The position numbers were made by a program, and so were the translations under genes. From positions 134,695 to 198,694 of the forward strand of contig NZ_VIUH01000005.1 in assembly GCF_007993865.1 (NCBI RefSeq): DNA of 64,000 bases, in the 5' to 3' direction. The stretch comes from Pseudomonas sp. SJZ079 (lineage in GTDB: Bacteria; Pseudomonadota; Gammaproteobacteria; Pseudomonadales; Pseudomonadaceae). Position 1 is the first letter of the stretch. Every line of letters starts with the position of its first letter. Under the pieces are notes generated by a model. That model searched no databases and was not told the DNA's origin. It saw nothing but the letters and a program-made list of their open reading frames with translations. Of this stretch, positions 29,567 through 37,975 are shown piece after piece.

Positions 29567-30319
29567 ATGCGAACCGCTCGCCTGATCTTGCCGGGCCTGT
29601 TGGTGTTCCTGGCTCTGCCGGCTCTGGCCGAGGAGTTCACGGTTTCGACAGGGCTCGATTACTCGCGGGGGAAATATGGAAGCCCGACCACCAGCGAGAC
29701 CTGGTATGTCCCGGTGATCGCCAGGTATGAAACCGGTTCCATTATTTACAAGTTAACCATCCCATACCTGCGCATCACCAATCCCTCAGTGGGGCCGGAT
29801 GGCGAACCCCTGGCGGGGGACTGCGGCAGCGTTGAAAGCGGTCTGGGTGACACTGTGGCCAGCGCGGGCTTCGCGCTGTTGGACGGCAGTCGAGGTGATG
29901 GGCTGATGGTGGATCTGGTCGGCAAGATAAAGCTGCCGACGGCCGATGAAGACAGCTGTCTCGGCACCGGCAAGGCCGATTACTCCGCACAGATCGACCT
30001 CGCGCAGGCTTTCGGCGCAATCACTAGTTTTGCCACGCTGGGCTGGAAGAAGTTCGGCGATCCATCGGGAACTGACTTCCGCGATCCGATTTTTGCCTCG
30101 CTCGGCTTTGTTACCCGACTTGCGCCTGCGACTTCCGTCGGCGCGGTGTATGACTGGCGACAGAAAGTGACCTCCGATGGCGATGAAATCCAGGAGTTCA
30201 CCCTGTTCCTGACCCAGAGGCTCAGCCCATCTTGGAAGGTCCAGTTGTATGCGCTTAAAGGCTTTTCCGATGCCAGCCCCGACTCCGGCGGTGGATTGCT
30301 GCTCAGCCACTCGTTCTGA
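29567..30319 (+). CDS. Predicted outer-membrane beta-barrel protein
   Basis: A 250-residue protein with a signal peptide (LILPGLLVFLALPALAEE) and alternating hydrophobic/polar strands throughout, ending in LLLSHSF: a terminal Phe is the usual signal for outer-membrane insertion. GKADYSAQIDLAQAFG resembles transporter-like barrels of the phenol-degradation MetA type. It lies 194 bases after the DUF5666-like gene with GAGGT before the ATG, so it may share that operon or have its own promoter. The cargo is unknown. Confidence 0.7.
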   Translation: MRTARLILPGLLVFLALPALAEEFTVSTGLDYSRGKYGSPTTSETWYVPVIARYETGSIIYKLTIPYLRITNPSVGPDGEPLAGDCGSVESGLGDTVASAGFALLDGSRGDGLMVDLVGKIKLPTADEDSCLGTGKADYSAQIDLAQAFGAITSFATLGWKKFGDPSGTDFRDPIFASLGFVTRLAPATSVGAVYDWRQKVTSDGDEIQEFTLFLTQRLSPSWKVQLYALKGFSDASPDSGGGLLLSHSF

Positions 30320-30342
30320 ATGGCTTGCATCACGTTTTCCCA

Positions 30343-30945
30343 GGGAAGGCGGCCGGATTTTCAGGAAGAAGTAGTCGGAGTCCCTGAAACCATAGGCCAT
30401 GCGCTTGATCACCTTGATGCGGTTGTTCACCCGTCCAGCAGATTGGTATGCATGTGGAAGCGGGCGCTGGCGAGGATGCCTCGGGCGTAGCGCCTGAGAT
30501 TCTTGGCGAAGTGCTGTAGCGGTATCAATCCACTGTCTCGGGCGGTGGCGTAACCAGGTCCGCCAGCGCTGCCAACCTTCACGCACGCTAAGCGCATAGC
30601 AGACCTCCTTGAGGGCGTCCTTAAGCCCATGGACGGTGGCCAGGGGCTGATTGGCAGCCAGTAACTCCTGCACCTGCACCGCCTGCTCGCCTTTGCGGTT
30701 TTCCCGGCTGCGCCAGAGCAGCCAGCGGCTCTGCTTGACCAGGTTGCGCGCGGACTTGTCATGGCGAAGCGCATTCACCTGGTCGACCCGGATGCAATCG
30801 ATCACGTCGTGCCCATAGCGGGCCGCGACATGGAACAAGTCGTGCACCACTTCGCCAGAGGGCAGTGCGGTTTCACCTCCAGGTCGAAGGCGGTGTTGCC
30901 CACACCTCCAGCAATTCGGGCAGACCCCGGATGAACAGCCTACTG
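30343..30945 (-). pseudogene. Decayed ISL3-family transposase, C-terminal part
   Basis: On the minus strand the remains of an ISL3 transposase can be read in pieces: EVKPHCPLAK, then VHDLFHVAARYGHDVID and SRWLLWRSRENRKGEQ, then in another frame GLIPLQHFAKNLRRY and ARGILASARFHMHTNLLDG, then back to VNNRIKVIKRMAYGFRD and YFFLKI. At least three frameshifts are needed and the N-terminal half is missing. No terminal repeats are visible. It fills the gap between the barrel gene and the convergent-facing oxidoreductase gene. Confidence 0.85.
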
Positions 30946-30950
30946 AGGGA

Positions 30951-33900
30951 TCACTGCTCGGCGCCGTCGAAGCGCTGAAGTGTCACCGGCACCCCATTCA
31001 GTACCGCGTTGCCCGACAACTGGTCGACCAGTTGCTCGTCGGTGAGGTCATTCATGCTGATCCCAGGACTGGCCTGGGCGGTGCTGATGCGCATGCCGGG
31101 ACGGTGATGACCCCAGCCGTGGGGCAGGCTGACCACGCCGGGTTTGATGTCTTCGGTGATCTTCACCGTCACCAGCAGTTCGCCCTTGGCCGAGACCAGG
31201 CGCGCCTGGTCGCGGTTGCCCAGGCCGTGGGCGGCGGCATCCTGCGGGTGCAGGAACAGCGCGCAGCGGTCCTTGCCCTTCACCAGCCGGTAGCTGTTGT
31301 GCATCCAGGAGTTGTTGGTGCGCAGGTCGCGCCGGCCGATCAGCAGCAGGCCGGGCTTGGCGGCGTGCTCGCCGAAGCGTTGGCACAGCCGGTCCAGGTC
31401 GGCCAGCAGGATTGTGGGCGCCAGGTCGATTTTCTTGTCCTTGGTGAACAGGCGGCCCGGCAGCGACGGCTTCAGCGGCCCCAGGTCGATGCCGTGGGGG
31501 TGCTTCTTCAGTTCCGCCAGGGACAAGCCTTTGCGGGCGAAGGGATTGAGCCTGGACAGCAGGCCGCCGCCGTTGCCGTAAGCGCCGCTGCGCAGGCCCT
31601 GGTCAAGGATGCGCTGGGGTGTGAAGTATTCGCCCAGTCGCGCGTTGGCCAGGTACTTGAGGCGCTGCCGCAACGGCTTGCCTGCGATCTTGCGGCGCTC
31701 GATACGCTTGCTCAGCTCGCCGAAGATATCGCCGTCGGAGCGAGTGCCGGGCGGATGGGCGAACAGCGGGTCGGCGTACTTGGCCACGTTATGCACGGAG
31801 AACAAATTGAATACCAGGTCGTACTGCTCGTGTTCGAACGGCCCGGTTGGCGGCAGGATGATATGGGCATGGCGGGTGGTCTCGTTGAGGTAGAAATCCA
31901 CCGAGACCATGAACTTCAGCTGCTCCAGGGCCTGCTCCAGTTGCCGGCCGTTGGGCGAGGACAGCACCGGGTTGCCGGCGACGCTGACGAAGGCGCGCAC
32001 CTGGCCCTTGCCGGGCTGCAGCATTTCCTCGGCCATGGCCACGGCAGGCAGTTCGCGGTTGAATTCGGGCAGGGCGCGCACCCGGCTGCGATAGCGGTCG
32101 AAGCCGCCGCGCCCGGTGGTTTTCAGCATGTCCACCGCCGGGGTGCTGAACATCATGCCGCCGGCACTATCAAGGTTGCCGGTGAGGATGTTCAGCAGGT
32201 TGATCAGCCAGTGGTTGAGGGCGCCGAACTCCTGGGTGGCGACGCCCATACGGCCGTAGCACACCGCTTGGTTGGCGCTGGCGAATTCGACGGCGATGCG
32301 CTCGATGTCGGCCGCGGCGATGCCGGTCTGTTCGGCGATGCGTGCCAGCGGAACCCGCTCGAGCAGGGCGCTCAATGCCTCCCAGCCCTTGCTCAGTTCC
32401 AGTAGCCGGCCCGGCTTGCTCAGGCGACGCTCGATGATCACCTGCAGCAGGCCGAGCAGGAACAGTGCGTCGGTGCCGGGCTGGATGAATTGGTGCTCGC
32501 TAACGTACAGCGCGGTTTCCGTGCGCCGCGGGTCGATCAGCACGATCTTGCCGCCGCGCCCGGTGATCGCCTGCAGGCGGCCGAGTACGTCGCCCGCTGA
32601 CATCAGGCTGCCGTTGGAGGCCGCCGGGTTGGCGCCGAGCATCAGCATATAGTCGGTACGATCGATGTCCGGGATGGTGAATAGCTGGCTGTGCCCGAAC
32701 ATCAGGTAAGACACCAGCTGGTGCGGCATCTGGTCGAGGCTGGAGGCGGAGAACAGGTTGCGCGTGCCCAGCGCCTGACGGAAGCGCCCCATGGTCAGCA
32801 GGATGCCCAGGTTATGGGCTATGGGGTTGCCCCAGTAGGCCGCCACCGCATCGTTGCCGTGTCTCGATTGGATATCCGTCAGGCGGCTGGCGACTTCCTC
32901 CAGGGCGTCGTCCCAGGAGATCGGCAGCCACTGCTCGCCGACGCGCTTGAGCGGCGTGCGCAGGCGTTCCGGATCGTTGTGCAGATCCTGCATGGCGTAG
33001 CCCTTGGGGCAGATATGGCCGTGGCTGTGCGGGTCGTCCGGGTCACCGGCGATGGAGAGGATCTTGTCGCCCTGGTACTCGATCTTGATTCCGCACATGG
33101 CCTCGCACAGGGTACAGGTGCGGAAGTGGGTCCTGACCTCGACACTGGCAATGCTCGCCATCTGGTCGCTGGCGGCTGCCTTGGCTGCAAGTCCGGGCGC
33201 GCCAGCGGACTGCTGAGCCTCATTGGCCGCCTGGCGCCGGGCGCGAATGATCTCCAGCATGCGCGCGACCTGCACTTCCTTGCGCCGCGGCCGACCCTGT
33301 GGCTTACCCTGTGCGCATTCATGTGCGTCGAGCAGCGTCCAGTCGTCGAACGAGACGAATTCGACGCCGCGCGCCTCGAGCAGGGCCAGCACGTCCGGGG
33401 TCTGCCCCGGCGCGAACGCCGCGGGTGCCTCGGCCAGGTCCGCCACCAGCCGGCCGACGGAATCCACCGCGCACTGCTTGTTGCTGCCGATCACCCCGCT
33501 GGCGCCGCGCTTGATCCAGCCCGCCGCATATTCCTTGGCGGACACCACGCCCTGGCCGGCGAGAACCCGGCCGCTATCATTGGCAATCACGCCGCGGCGT
33601 GCATCGAAGGGGACCCCGGCAATAGCCACTCCTTGATAGCCGGTGGCATTCAGCACCAGGCCGGTGTCTAGGCGAAATTGTCGGTCGCTGGCCTGGGCGC
33701 TGACCGAACCGCGGCCGTCGTCCTGCAGGCTATTGTGTACGCCCTGCATGGCGACGACGCGGTTGTCGGCGCCGGCGAAGCCGCTGGGCGAGGCCTTGAA
33801 GACCAAGCGGATAGTCCGGTCAGCCAGGCGTGGCCGGGCCAGGGCTTCCTGCAGCAGACTCATGTTATGCCGGGCTTCGGTGTTCAGCGGCTCGGCCAGC

Positions 33901-34910
33901 TCCGCAGCGCTGGCGGCGTCCAGCAGCAGGTCGTCGGCCTCGACCAGGATGTCCACGCCCTGGGTGTCCAACAGCTGGCGCAGCTCCTTGGGGGTGAATG
34001 CCGCCTGCACCGGTCCACGCCGGGCGACCAGACAGACCTCGCGGATATTGCTCTGGCGCAGGGCCTCCAAGGCGTAGTCGGCGATGTCGGTGGCTTCCAA
34101 TTCGGCCACCGGCATGGCGAGGATGCGCGCGATATCCAAGGCGACGTTGCCCATGCCGATCACCACGGCAGTGTCGCCGGACAGGTCGACCTGCAGGTCG
34201 CGGCAATCCGGGTGGCCGTTGTACCAGCCGACGAAGGCGGAAGCCCCCTGGATGTTCGCCAGCTCCGCACCGGGCAGGGCGAGCGGGCGGCTAGCCGAGC
34301 CACCGGTGGCGTAGAGTACCGCGTCGTAGTGCTCAAGCAGCTCATCGCGGCTGAGGTCGCGCCCCAGCTCGACGTTGCCGAAGAAACGCACCTTGGGCGA
34401 ACGGGCGATCTTGTCGAAACTGGCGGTTACCGATTTGATCTTCGGATGATCCGGGGCGACCCCGTAACGCACCAGGCCGAAGGGTGTAGGCAGGCGCTCG
34501 AAGATGTCCACAGTCGCCTCCGGCAGCTGCCGGAGCATTTCGTCGGCGGCATAAAAGCCCGAAGGGCCGGCGCCAATCACCGCCAGGCGGCGGGTCGGGC
34601 CAACGGCGCGCGACGCCTTGGCCGTCATGCCTGCCGGGCTATCGTCGAGATCCAGGCTCTCGGTGATCGGCGGGTATTGTTTGGCCATGCGCGCGTTCAG
34701 TTCGATGTAGTCCTGCATCGGCTCCGGCACGGCGGAGTCCGGATAGATGGCACGCACCGGGCATTCGGTCAGGCAGGCGTTGCAGTCGATGCACACCTGC
34801 GGGTCGATATACAGCATCTCCGGGCCTTCGCGGAAGGCGTCCACCGGGCACACATCCACACATTTGGTGTATCGGTCACCCAAGCAGCTTGCGGTTACGA
34901 CGTATGCCAT
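30951..34910 (-). CDS. Ferredoxin / NADPH-ferredoxin reductase / molybdopterin oxidoreductase fusion
   Basis: A 1319-residue three-part protein. Residues 1-60 are a 7Fe-type ferredoxin: C9, C17 and C21-P for one cluster, then C40, C43, C46 and C50-P for a [4Fe-4S]. Residues 105-490 are an adrenodoxin-reductase-like FAD/NADPH enzyme (LAVIGAGPSGFYAADEML, VVIGMGNVALDIARIL, LNATGYQG). After a linker, residues 590-1319 are a molybdopterin oxidoreductase with CTLCEAMC and C634 for an FeS cluster, LGANPAASNG, and a C-terminal Mo-cofactor-binding domain (GVVSLPHGWGHHRPGM). The usual Mo-ligand Cys/Sec position seems to be Ser or Asp (SASSLDQMP). No signal peptide or twin-Arg is present, so it acts in the cytoplasm. 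The substrate is unknown. The ATG at 34910 follows GGAGA. Confidence 0.88.
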   Translation of the reverse strand: MAYVVTASCLGDRYTKCVDVCPVDAFREGPEMLYIDPQVCIDCNACLTECPVRAIYPDSAVPEPMQDYIELNARMAKQYPPITESLDLDDSPAGMTAKASRAVGPTRRLAVIGAGPSGFYAADEMLRQLPEATVDIFERLPTPFGLVRYGVAPDHPKIKSVTASFDKIARSPKVRFFGNVELGRDLSRDELLEHYDAVLYATGGSASRPLALPGAELANIQGASAFVGWYNGHPDCRDLQVDLSGDTAVVIGMGNVALDIARILAMPVAELEATDIADYALEALRQSNIREVCLVARRGPVQAAFTPKELRQLLDTQGVDILVEADDLLLDAASAAELAEPLNTEARHNMSLLQEALARPRLADRTIRLVFKASPSGFAGADNRVVAMQGVHNSLQDDGRGSVSAQASDRQFRLDTGLVLNATGYQGVAIAGVPFDARRGVIANDSGRVLAGQGVVSAKEYAAGWIKRGASGVIGSNKQCAVDSVGRLVADLAEAPAAFAPGQTPDVLALLEARGVEFVSFDDWTLLDAHECAQGKPQGRPRRKEVQVARMLEIIRARRQAANEAQQSAGAPGLAAKAAASDQMASIASVEVRTHFRTCTLCEAMCGIKIEYQGDKILSIAGDPDDPHSHGHICPKGYAMQDLHNDPERLRTPLKRVGEQWLPISWDDALEEVASRLTDIQSRHGNDAVAAYWGNPIAHNLGILLTMGRFRQALGTRNLFSASSLDQMPHQLVSYLMFGHSQLFTIPDIDRTDYMLMLGANPAASNGSLMSAGDVLGRLQAITGRGGKIVLIDPRRTETALYVSEHQFIQPGTDALFLLGLLQVIIERRLSKPGRLLELSKGWEALSALLERVPLARIAEQTGIAAADIERIAVEFASANQAVCYGRMGVATQEFGALNHWLINLLNILTGNLDSAGGMMFSTPAVDMLKTTGRGGFDRYRSRVRALPEFNRELPAVAMAEEMLQPGKGQVRAFVSVAGNPVLSSPNGRQLEQALEQLKFMVSVDFYLNETTRHAHIILPPTGPFEHEQYDLVFNLFSVHNVAKYADPLFAHPPGTRSDGDIFGELSKRIERRKIAGKPLRQRLKYLANARLGEYFTPQRILDQGLRSGAYGNGGGLLSRLNPFARKGLSLAELKKHPHGIDLGPLKPSLPGRLFTKDKKIDLAPTILLADLDRLCQRFGEHAAKPGLLLIGRRDLRTNNSWMHNSYRLVKGKDRCALFLHPQDAAAHGLGNRDQARLVSAKGELLVTVKITEDIKPGVVSLPHGWGHHRPGMRISTAQASPGISMNDLTDEQLVDQLSGNAVLNGVPVTLQRFDGAEQ

Positions 34911-35067
34911 TTTTATTCTCCAGCCCGTGACGTGTGGCCACCCTCCGGAAATCCCCGGTCGCAGCACTATCTGCCGGCAAATTTACGGCCTCTGTATCCC
35001 CGGCGTCTTGACACCATGGTCTGCTGTTTGACATTTTGTGCCATGCCCCTGGCAATCCGGACACCGC
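34911..35067. promoter_or_regulatory. Divergent promoter region with paired TTGACA repeats
   Basis: Between the fusion gene and the AraC-type gene, TTGACA occurs at 35008-35013 and again at 35028-35033, exactly 20 bases apart in the same direction, the spacing of AraC-family half-sites on one face of the helix. They could equally be -35 boxes. Confidence 0.4.
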
Positions 35068-36090
35068 ATGTCGAAAGACGTTTCTATTTCCTGCGCCCTG
35101 GCCGAAACCCTGCGCGACTACATCGAGAAGAATCAGCTGGCCGCGCCCGACGTGCTAGAGGCCCTGGCGCCCTTTTCCAGCAGTCAGCACATGCCCATCC
35201 TGCTGTTCTGGGGACTGCTGGAGCGGCTGCAGGCCTTGCACCCGGTGCCGGCGCTGGGCCTGCGTATCGGCCGCTGCGCCAAGCCCCAGCATTTTGGCGT
35301 GGTCGGTTACCTGGCCGCCTCCTGCAGTGGCCTGGGCCAGGCGCTGATGCGCTACCGGCGGTTCCAGACCCTGCTGGTGAGCAATCTCGATATCCAGGTG
35401 AGCCGGCAGGGCGAGGTGGTCCGCTACAGCTGGGGGGAGGGCGAACATCACACCATTCCGCTGGCCAGCGAATTCGGGGTGGCGGCCTTCGTCAACCTGT
35501 ACCAGGCGCTGATTGGCCAGGCCATTGCGCCAATCGCCATCGAGATTCCCTATGCGCGGCCAGCGGAGTCCGCCATCTATGAAGTGTTGATGGGCTGTCC
35601 GGTGCGCTTCGAGGCGCCCTGCCACGCCCTGGAGATCCCCGCCAGCCTGCTGGCCATGCGCATCACTACCAGCGACCCTTACATGCGCGGCCTGTTCGAC
35701 CAACAGGCTCAGGCGATGCTGGCGCATCAGCCCAGGCCCGACAAATTCATCGAGCAGTTGCAGCAGCACATGATGGTGGCCCTGCAGGAGGGGGAGCCTT
35801 CCGCCGCCACCCTGGCGGGACGGATGAACTGCTCCCTGCGTTCGTTCTATCGGCAGCTGGCCGAGCACGGCCTGCGTTATCGCGTGCTGCTCGGCGACGT
35901 GCGTTTCAAGCTGGCGCGCATGTACCTCGCCGATCCCCGTCTGTCATTGGCGGAGATTGCCCTGCTGCTGGGCTATTCCGAACAGAGTGCCTTTACCCGC
36001 GCCTTCCGCACCTGGAGTGGCAGCCCCCCGCAGGGCTACCGGCGCCACTTGCACAAGCCCCCTGAGGGCGAGGCAGAGTCAGCACTGTAG
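35068..36090 (+). CDS. AraC-family transcriptional regulator (arabinose-binding-domain type)
   Basis: A 340-residue regulator with a long N-terminal sensor domain of the OruR/QhpR class (MPILLFWGLLERLQ, GLRIGRCAKPQHFGVVGYL) and a C-terminal AraC DNA-binding domain near residues 235-325 (AATLAGRMNCSLRSFYRQL and LSLAEIALLLGYSEQSAFTR). It is divergent from the molybdopterin fusion gene, 157 bases away, so it probably controls that gene. The ATG at 35068 gives the family N-terminus; an in-frame GTG at 35038 is possible. Confidence 0.9.
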   Translation: MSKDVSISCALAETLRDYIEKNQLAAPDVLEALAPFSSSQHMPILLFWGLLERLQALHPVPALGLRIGRCAKPQHFGVVGYLAASCSGLGQALMRYRRFQTLLVSNLDIQVSRQGEVVRYSWGEGEHHTIPLASEFGVAAFVNLYQALIGQAIAPIAIEIPYARPAESAIYEVLMGCPVRFEAPCHALEIPASLLAMRITTSDPYMRGLFDQQAQAMLAHQPRPDKFIEQLQQHMMVALQEGEPSAATLAGRMNCSLRSFYRQLAEHGLRYRVLLGDVRFKLARMYLADPRLSLAEIALLLGYSEQSAFTRAFRTWSGSPPQGYRRHLHKPPEGEAESAL

Positions 36091-36176
36091 TTTTTAGCAT
36101 GGCTTTCTCCCGTTCAAGCCAATTGATCCTGGTTGCCAGCCCTTGGATCGTCCTGATGGGCGTGCAGAGTGTTCGA

Positions 36177-36206
36177 TCCTGGCCGGTAGCACCCTACCGG
36201 CCAGGA
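36177..36206. terminator. Strong inverted repeat after the AraC-type gene
   Basis: TCCTGGCCGGTAG and CTACCGGCCAGGA are exact 13-base arms around CACC. It lies 87 bases after the stop and lacks a T-run, so it may be a factor-aided terminator or a protein site. Apart from it, 36091-36370 holds nothing I can recognise. Confidence 0.5.
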
Positions 36207-36379
36207 CAGAGTCTGATCCTGCTCAGTCGACGCATGATCGACGAAGGTTATGCCCAGCCCTCATCGACCACGTCACGATAATGCAGTGACAAATGCAATG
36301 TGCGGCAGCGAGCATCAAACGATCGCCGTGGCTCTTTCAGGAACTACTTCGGAACCGTCCCTGTCGGGTGCACACTTCA

Positions 36380-36637
36380 GGTTTTGGTGGTCTGGGCGAT
36401 GCGCGCTTCCGGCAGGCGTTTGCCGACTATCAGTCGTTGAGGCAGGCGCAATTGTTCGTAGAAGTCGAGCGCCTGGCGCAGGGGGCTGAGCTGCGCGACA
36501 CGGTGTTGCGCAATGATAATGCCTTCAATTACCCGGCACTCAAGGGCATGCTGGACGCGGATAAAACGCGTCCGTTGGCCGAGGTGCGTCAGGCCAGCGA
36601 GCGTCCTCAACAGGCTTCTTTGCGCTGCGGTTTGTAA
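36380..36637 (+). pseudogene. 5'-truncated gene fragment
   Basis: About 85 codons ending at a TAA at 36637 show the codon pattern of a real Pseudomonas gene (GDARFRQAFADYQSLRQAQL and RNDNAFNYPALKGMLDADK), but no plausible start, ribosome site or N-terminal domain exists. Upstream the sequence changes character. I read it as the 3' remainder of a gene cut off at the edge of the accessory stretch. I do not recognise the family. It lies directly before the DUF4823 lipoprotein gene. Confidence 0.5.
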
Positions 36638-36711
36638 CAGACTGTTGTGGCGTGGAATCTGCATTGCAACGTAATCCGCCGGTTTTTCGTCACCGGCACG
36701 GGAGGAGTGTG

Positions 36712-37314
36712 ATGCGTAGCCTGATTTCACTGCTGGCGTTGTTGGCCCTTGGCGGCTGCATGAAGGTCAGTGATTTGGCCGATGGCGCCGCTTATCAATT
36801 GCGCGATGCCGGCGTGCTCGATCATAGCCAGACTAGCCGCGCCAGTTCGCGGCGCCTGCAAGCCGATTCCTTTATCTATATTGCCCAGGGACACTTCGTT
36901 CCTTCGGGCGATGCTTATCCGCGGCCCAATGTGGTGGCCGAGGAGGCGTTCAAGGGCTTCGTCGAGTATTTCCCTATGGTGCGCCGAGCTCGAGCTCCGG
37001 CGGGCCTGGAGGAGGCGATGGTGCAGGCGCGCGAGCTCGGCGCGCATTATTTGCTGTACGGCCGCTTTGCCTATGCCGATGACCGTATAGGCACTGCTGA
37101 TGAGTGGGTTGATCAGGAAGCGCTGGATCGACTCGGTACCGACCGTAGCGTGATTCAGTTGATGCTGATCGAGACCAATACCCGTTACCTTGTCGATACC
37201 GCACGAATTCGTAGCCGCGGTGGTTTCCTGACGTTTTATGATGCCAGGCCAGAAGATTTACTCGGCCCACCCTTGCAGGACTACGCCCGTAGCTTGTTGG
37301 GCTTGAGTCGCTAG
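36712..37314 (+). CDS. DUF4823-type lipoprotein
   Basis: A 200-residue predicted lipoprotein: the lipobox LALGGC places the modified Cys at residue 16. The mature part has YIAQGHFVPSGD, ARELGAHYLLYGRFAYADD and TNTRYLVDTARIRSRGGF, which fit the DUF4823 family. The function is unknown. GGGAGGAG precedes the ATG at 36712. A DUF1285 gene follows after nine bases, and the pair sits before the etf genes, as in P. aeruginosa. Confidence 0.82.
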   Translation: MRSLISLLALLALGGCMKVSDLADGAAYQLRDAGVLDHSQTSRASSRRLQADSFIYIAQGHFVPSGDAYPRPNVVAEEAFKGFVEYFPMVRRARAPAGLEEAMVQARELGAHYLLYGRFAYADDRIGTADEWVDQEALDRLGTDRSVIQLMLIETNTRYLVDTARIRSRGGFLTFYDARPEDLLGPPLQDYARSLLGLSR

Positions 37315-37323
37315 GAGTTGCAG

Positions 37324-37893
37324 ATGACTGACCCGGGCAAAGCCAGCGACCTGCTGGCACAGATTCCCAAGAGCGAGAAAAAAGGCTTACCGCCGGTGCA
37401 CCTGTGGAATCCGGATTTTTGCGGCGACATCGACATGCGCATCGCGCGCGACGGCAGCTGGTTCTACATGGGCACCCCAATCGGCCGCAAACCGATGGTT
37501 AAGCTGTTCTCGACCATTATCCGTCGCGATGGTGACGACTACTTTCTGGTCACTCCGGTGGAGAAGGTCGGCATCCAGGTCGATGATGCGCCCTTCGTCG
37601 CCGTCAGTTTGCACGTGGAGGGTGAGGGCCAGACGCAGCTGCTGCGTTTCACTACTAACGTCGAGGAGGAGGTCATTGCCGGCGCCGAGCATCCGCTACG
37701 CGTGATGCTTAATGAGCAGACCCAGGAGCCGGCGCCCTATGTGCACGTGCGCAGTAACCTCGAGGCGCTGATTCATCGCAACGTGTTCTATCAGCTGGTC
37801 GAGCTGGCGGTGCCGCGCGAGATCGACGGCAAAACCTGGCTGGGTGTGTGGAGTGACGGGCAGTTTTTTTCGATCGGTCCGCAACCCGAATAG
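37324..37893 (+). CDS. DUF1285 protein
   Basis: A 189-residue soluble protein of the DUF1285 family: [39 protein letters not shown] and the later [20 protein letters not shown] are typical. A structure of a family member is known, but the role is not. AGGAG lies before the ATG. A hairpin terminator follows. Confidence 0.88.
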   Translation: MTDPGKASDLLAQIPKSEKKGLPPVHLWNPDFCGDIDMRIARDGSWFYMGTPIGRKPMVKLFSTIIRRDGDDYFLVTPVEKVGIQVDDAPFVAVSLHVEGEGQTQLLRFTTNVEEEVIAGAEHPLRVMLNEQTQEPAPYVHVRSNLEALIHRNVFYQLVELAVPREIDGKTWLGVWSDGQFFSIGPQPE

Positions 37894-37933
37894 CCACACG
37901 GCTGGCGTGCGGTCGTGGCTTTACTGGAACAGA

Positions 37934-37958
37934 AAAAGGCTCCCGTGGGAGCCTTTCG
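37934..37958. terminator. Hairpin between DUF1285 gene and ETF-QO gene
   Basis: AAAGGCTCCC pairs with GGGAGCCTTT around GT, between two convergent genes. It can act on both strands, though the minus strand has the better T-run. Confidence 0.75.
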
Positions 37959-37975
37959 CGTGACTTACATCTTGC

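Noticed and set aside
29786..30850. Continuous 354-codon minus-strand frame through the ISL3 relic and the barrel gene
   Set aside because: Only pieces of it match transposase; the rest is antisense to the barrel gene, and the transposase parts switch frame.
33678..35582. 634-codon plus-strand open frame across the Mo fusion gene and AraC promoter
   Set aside because: Antisense to clear FAD and ferredoxin motifs, and it runs through the divergent spacer into the AraC gene in a wrong frame.
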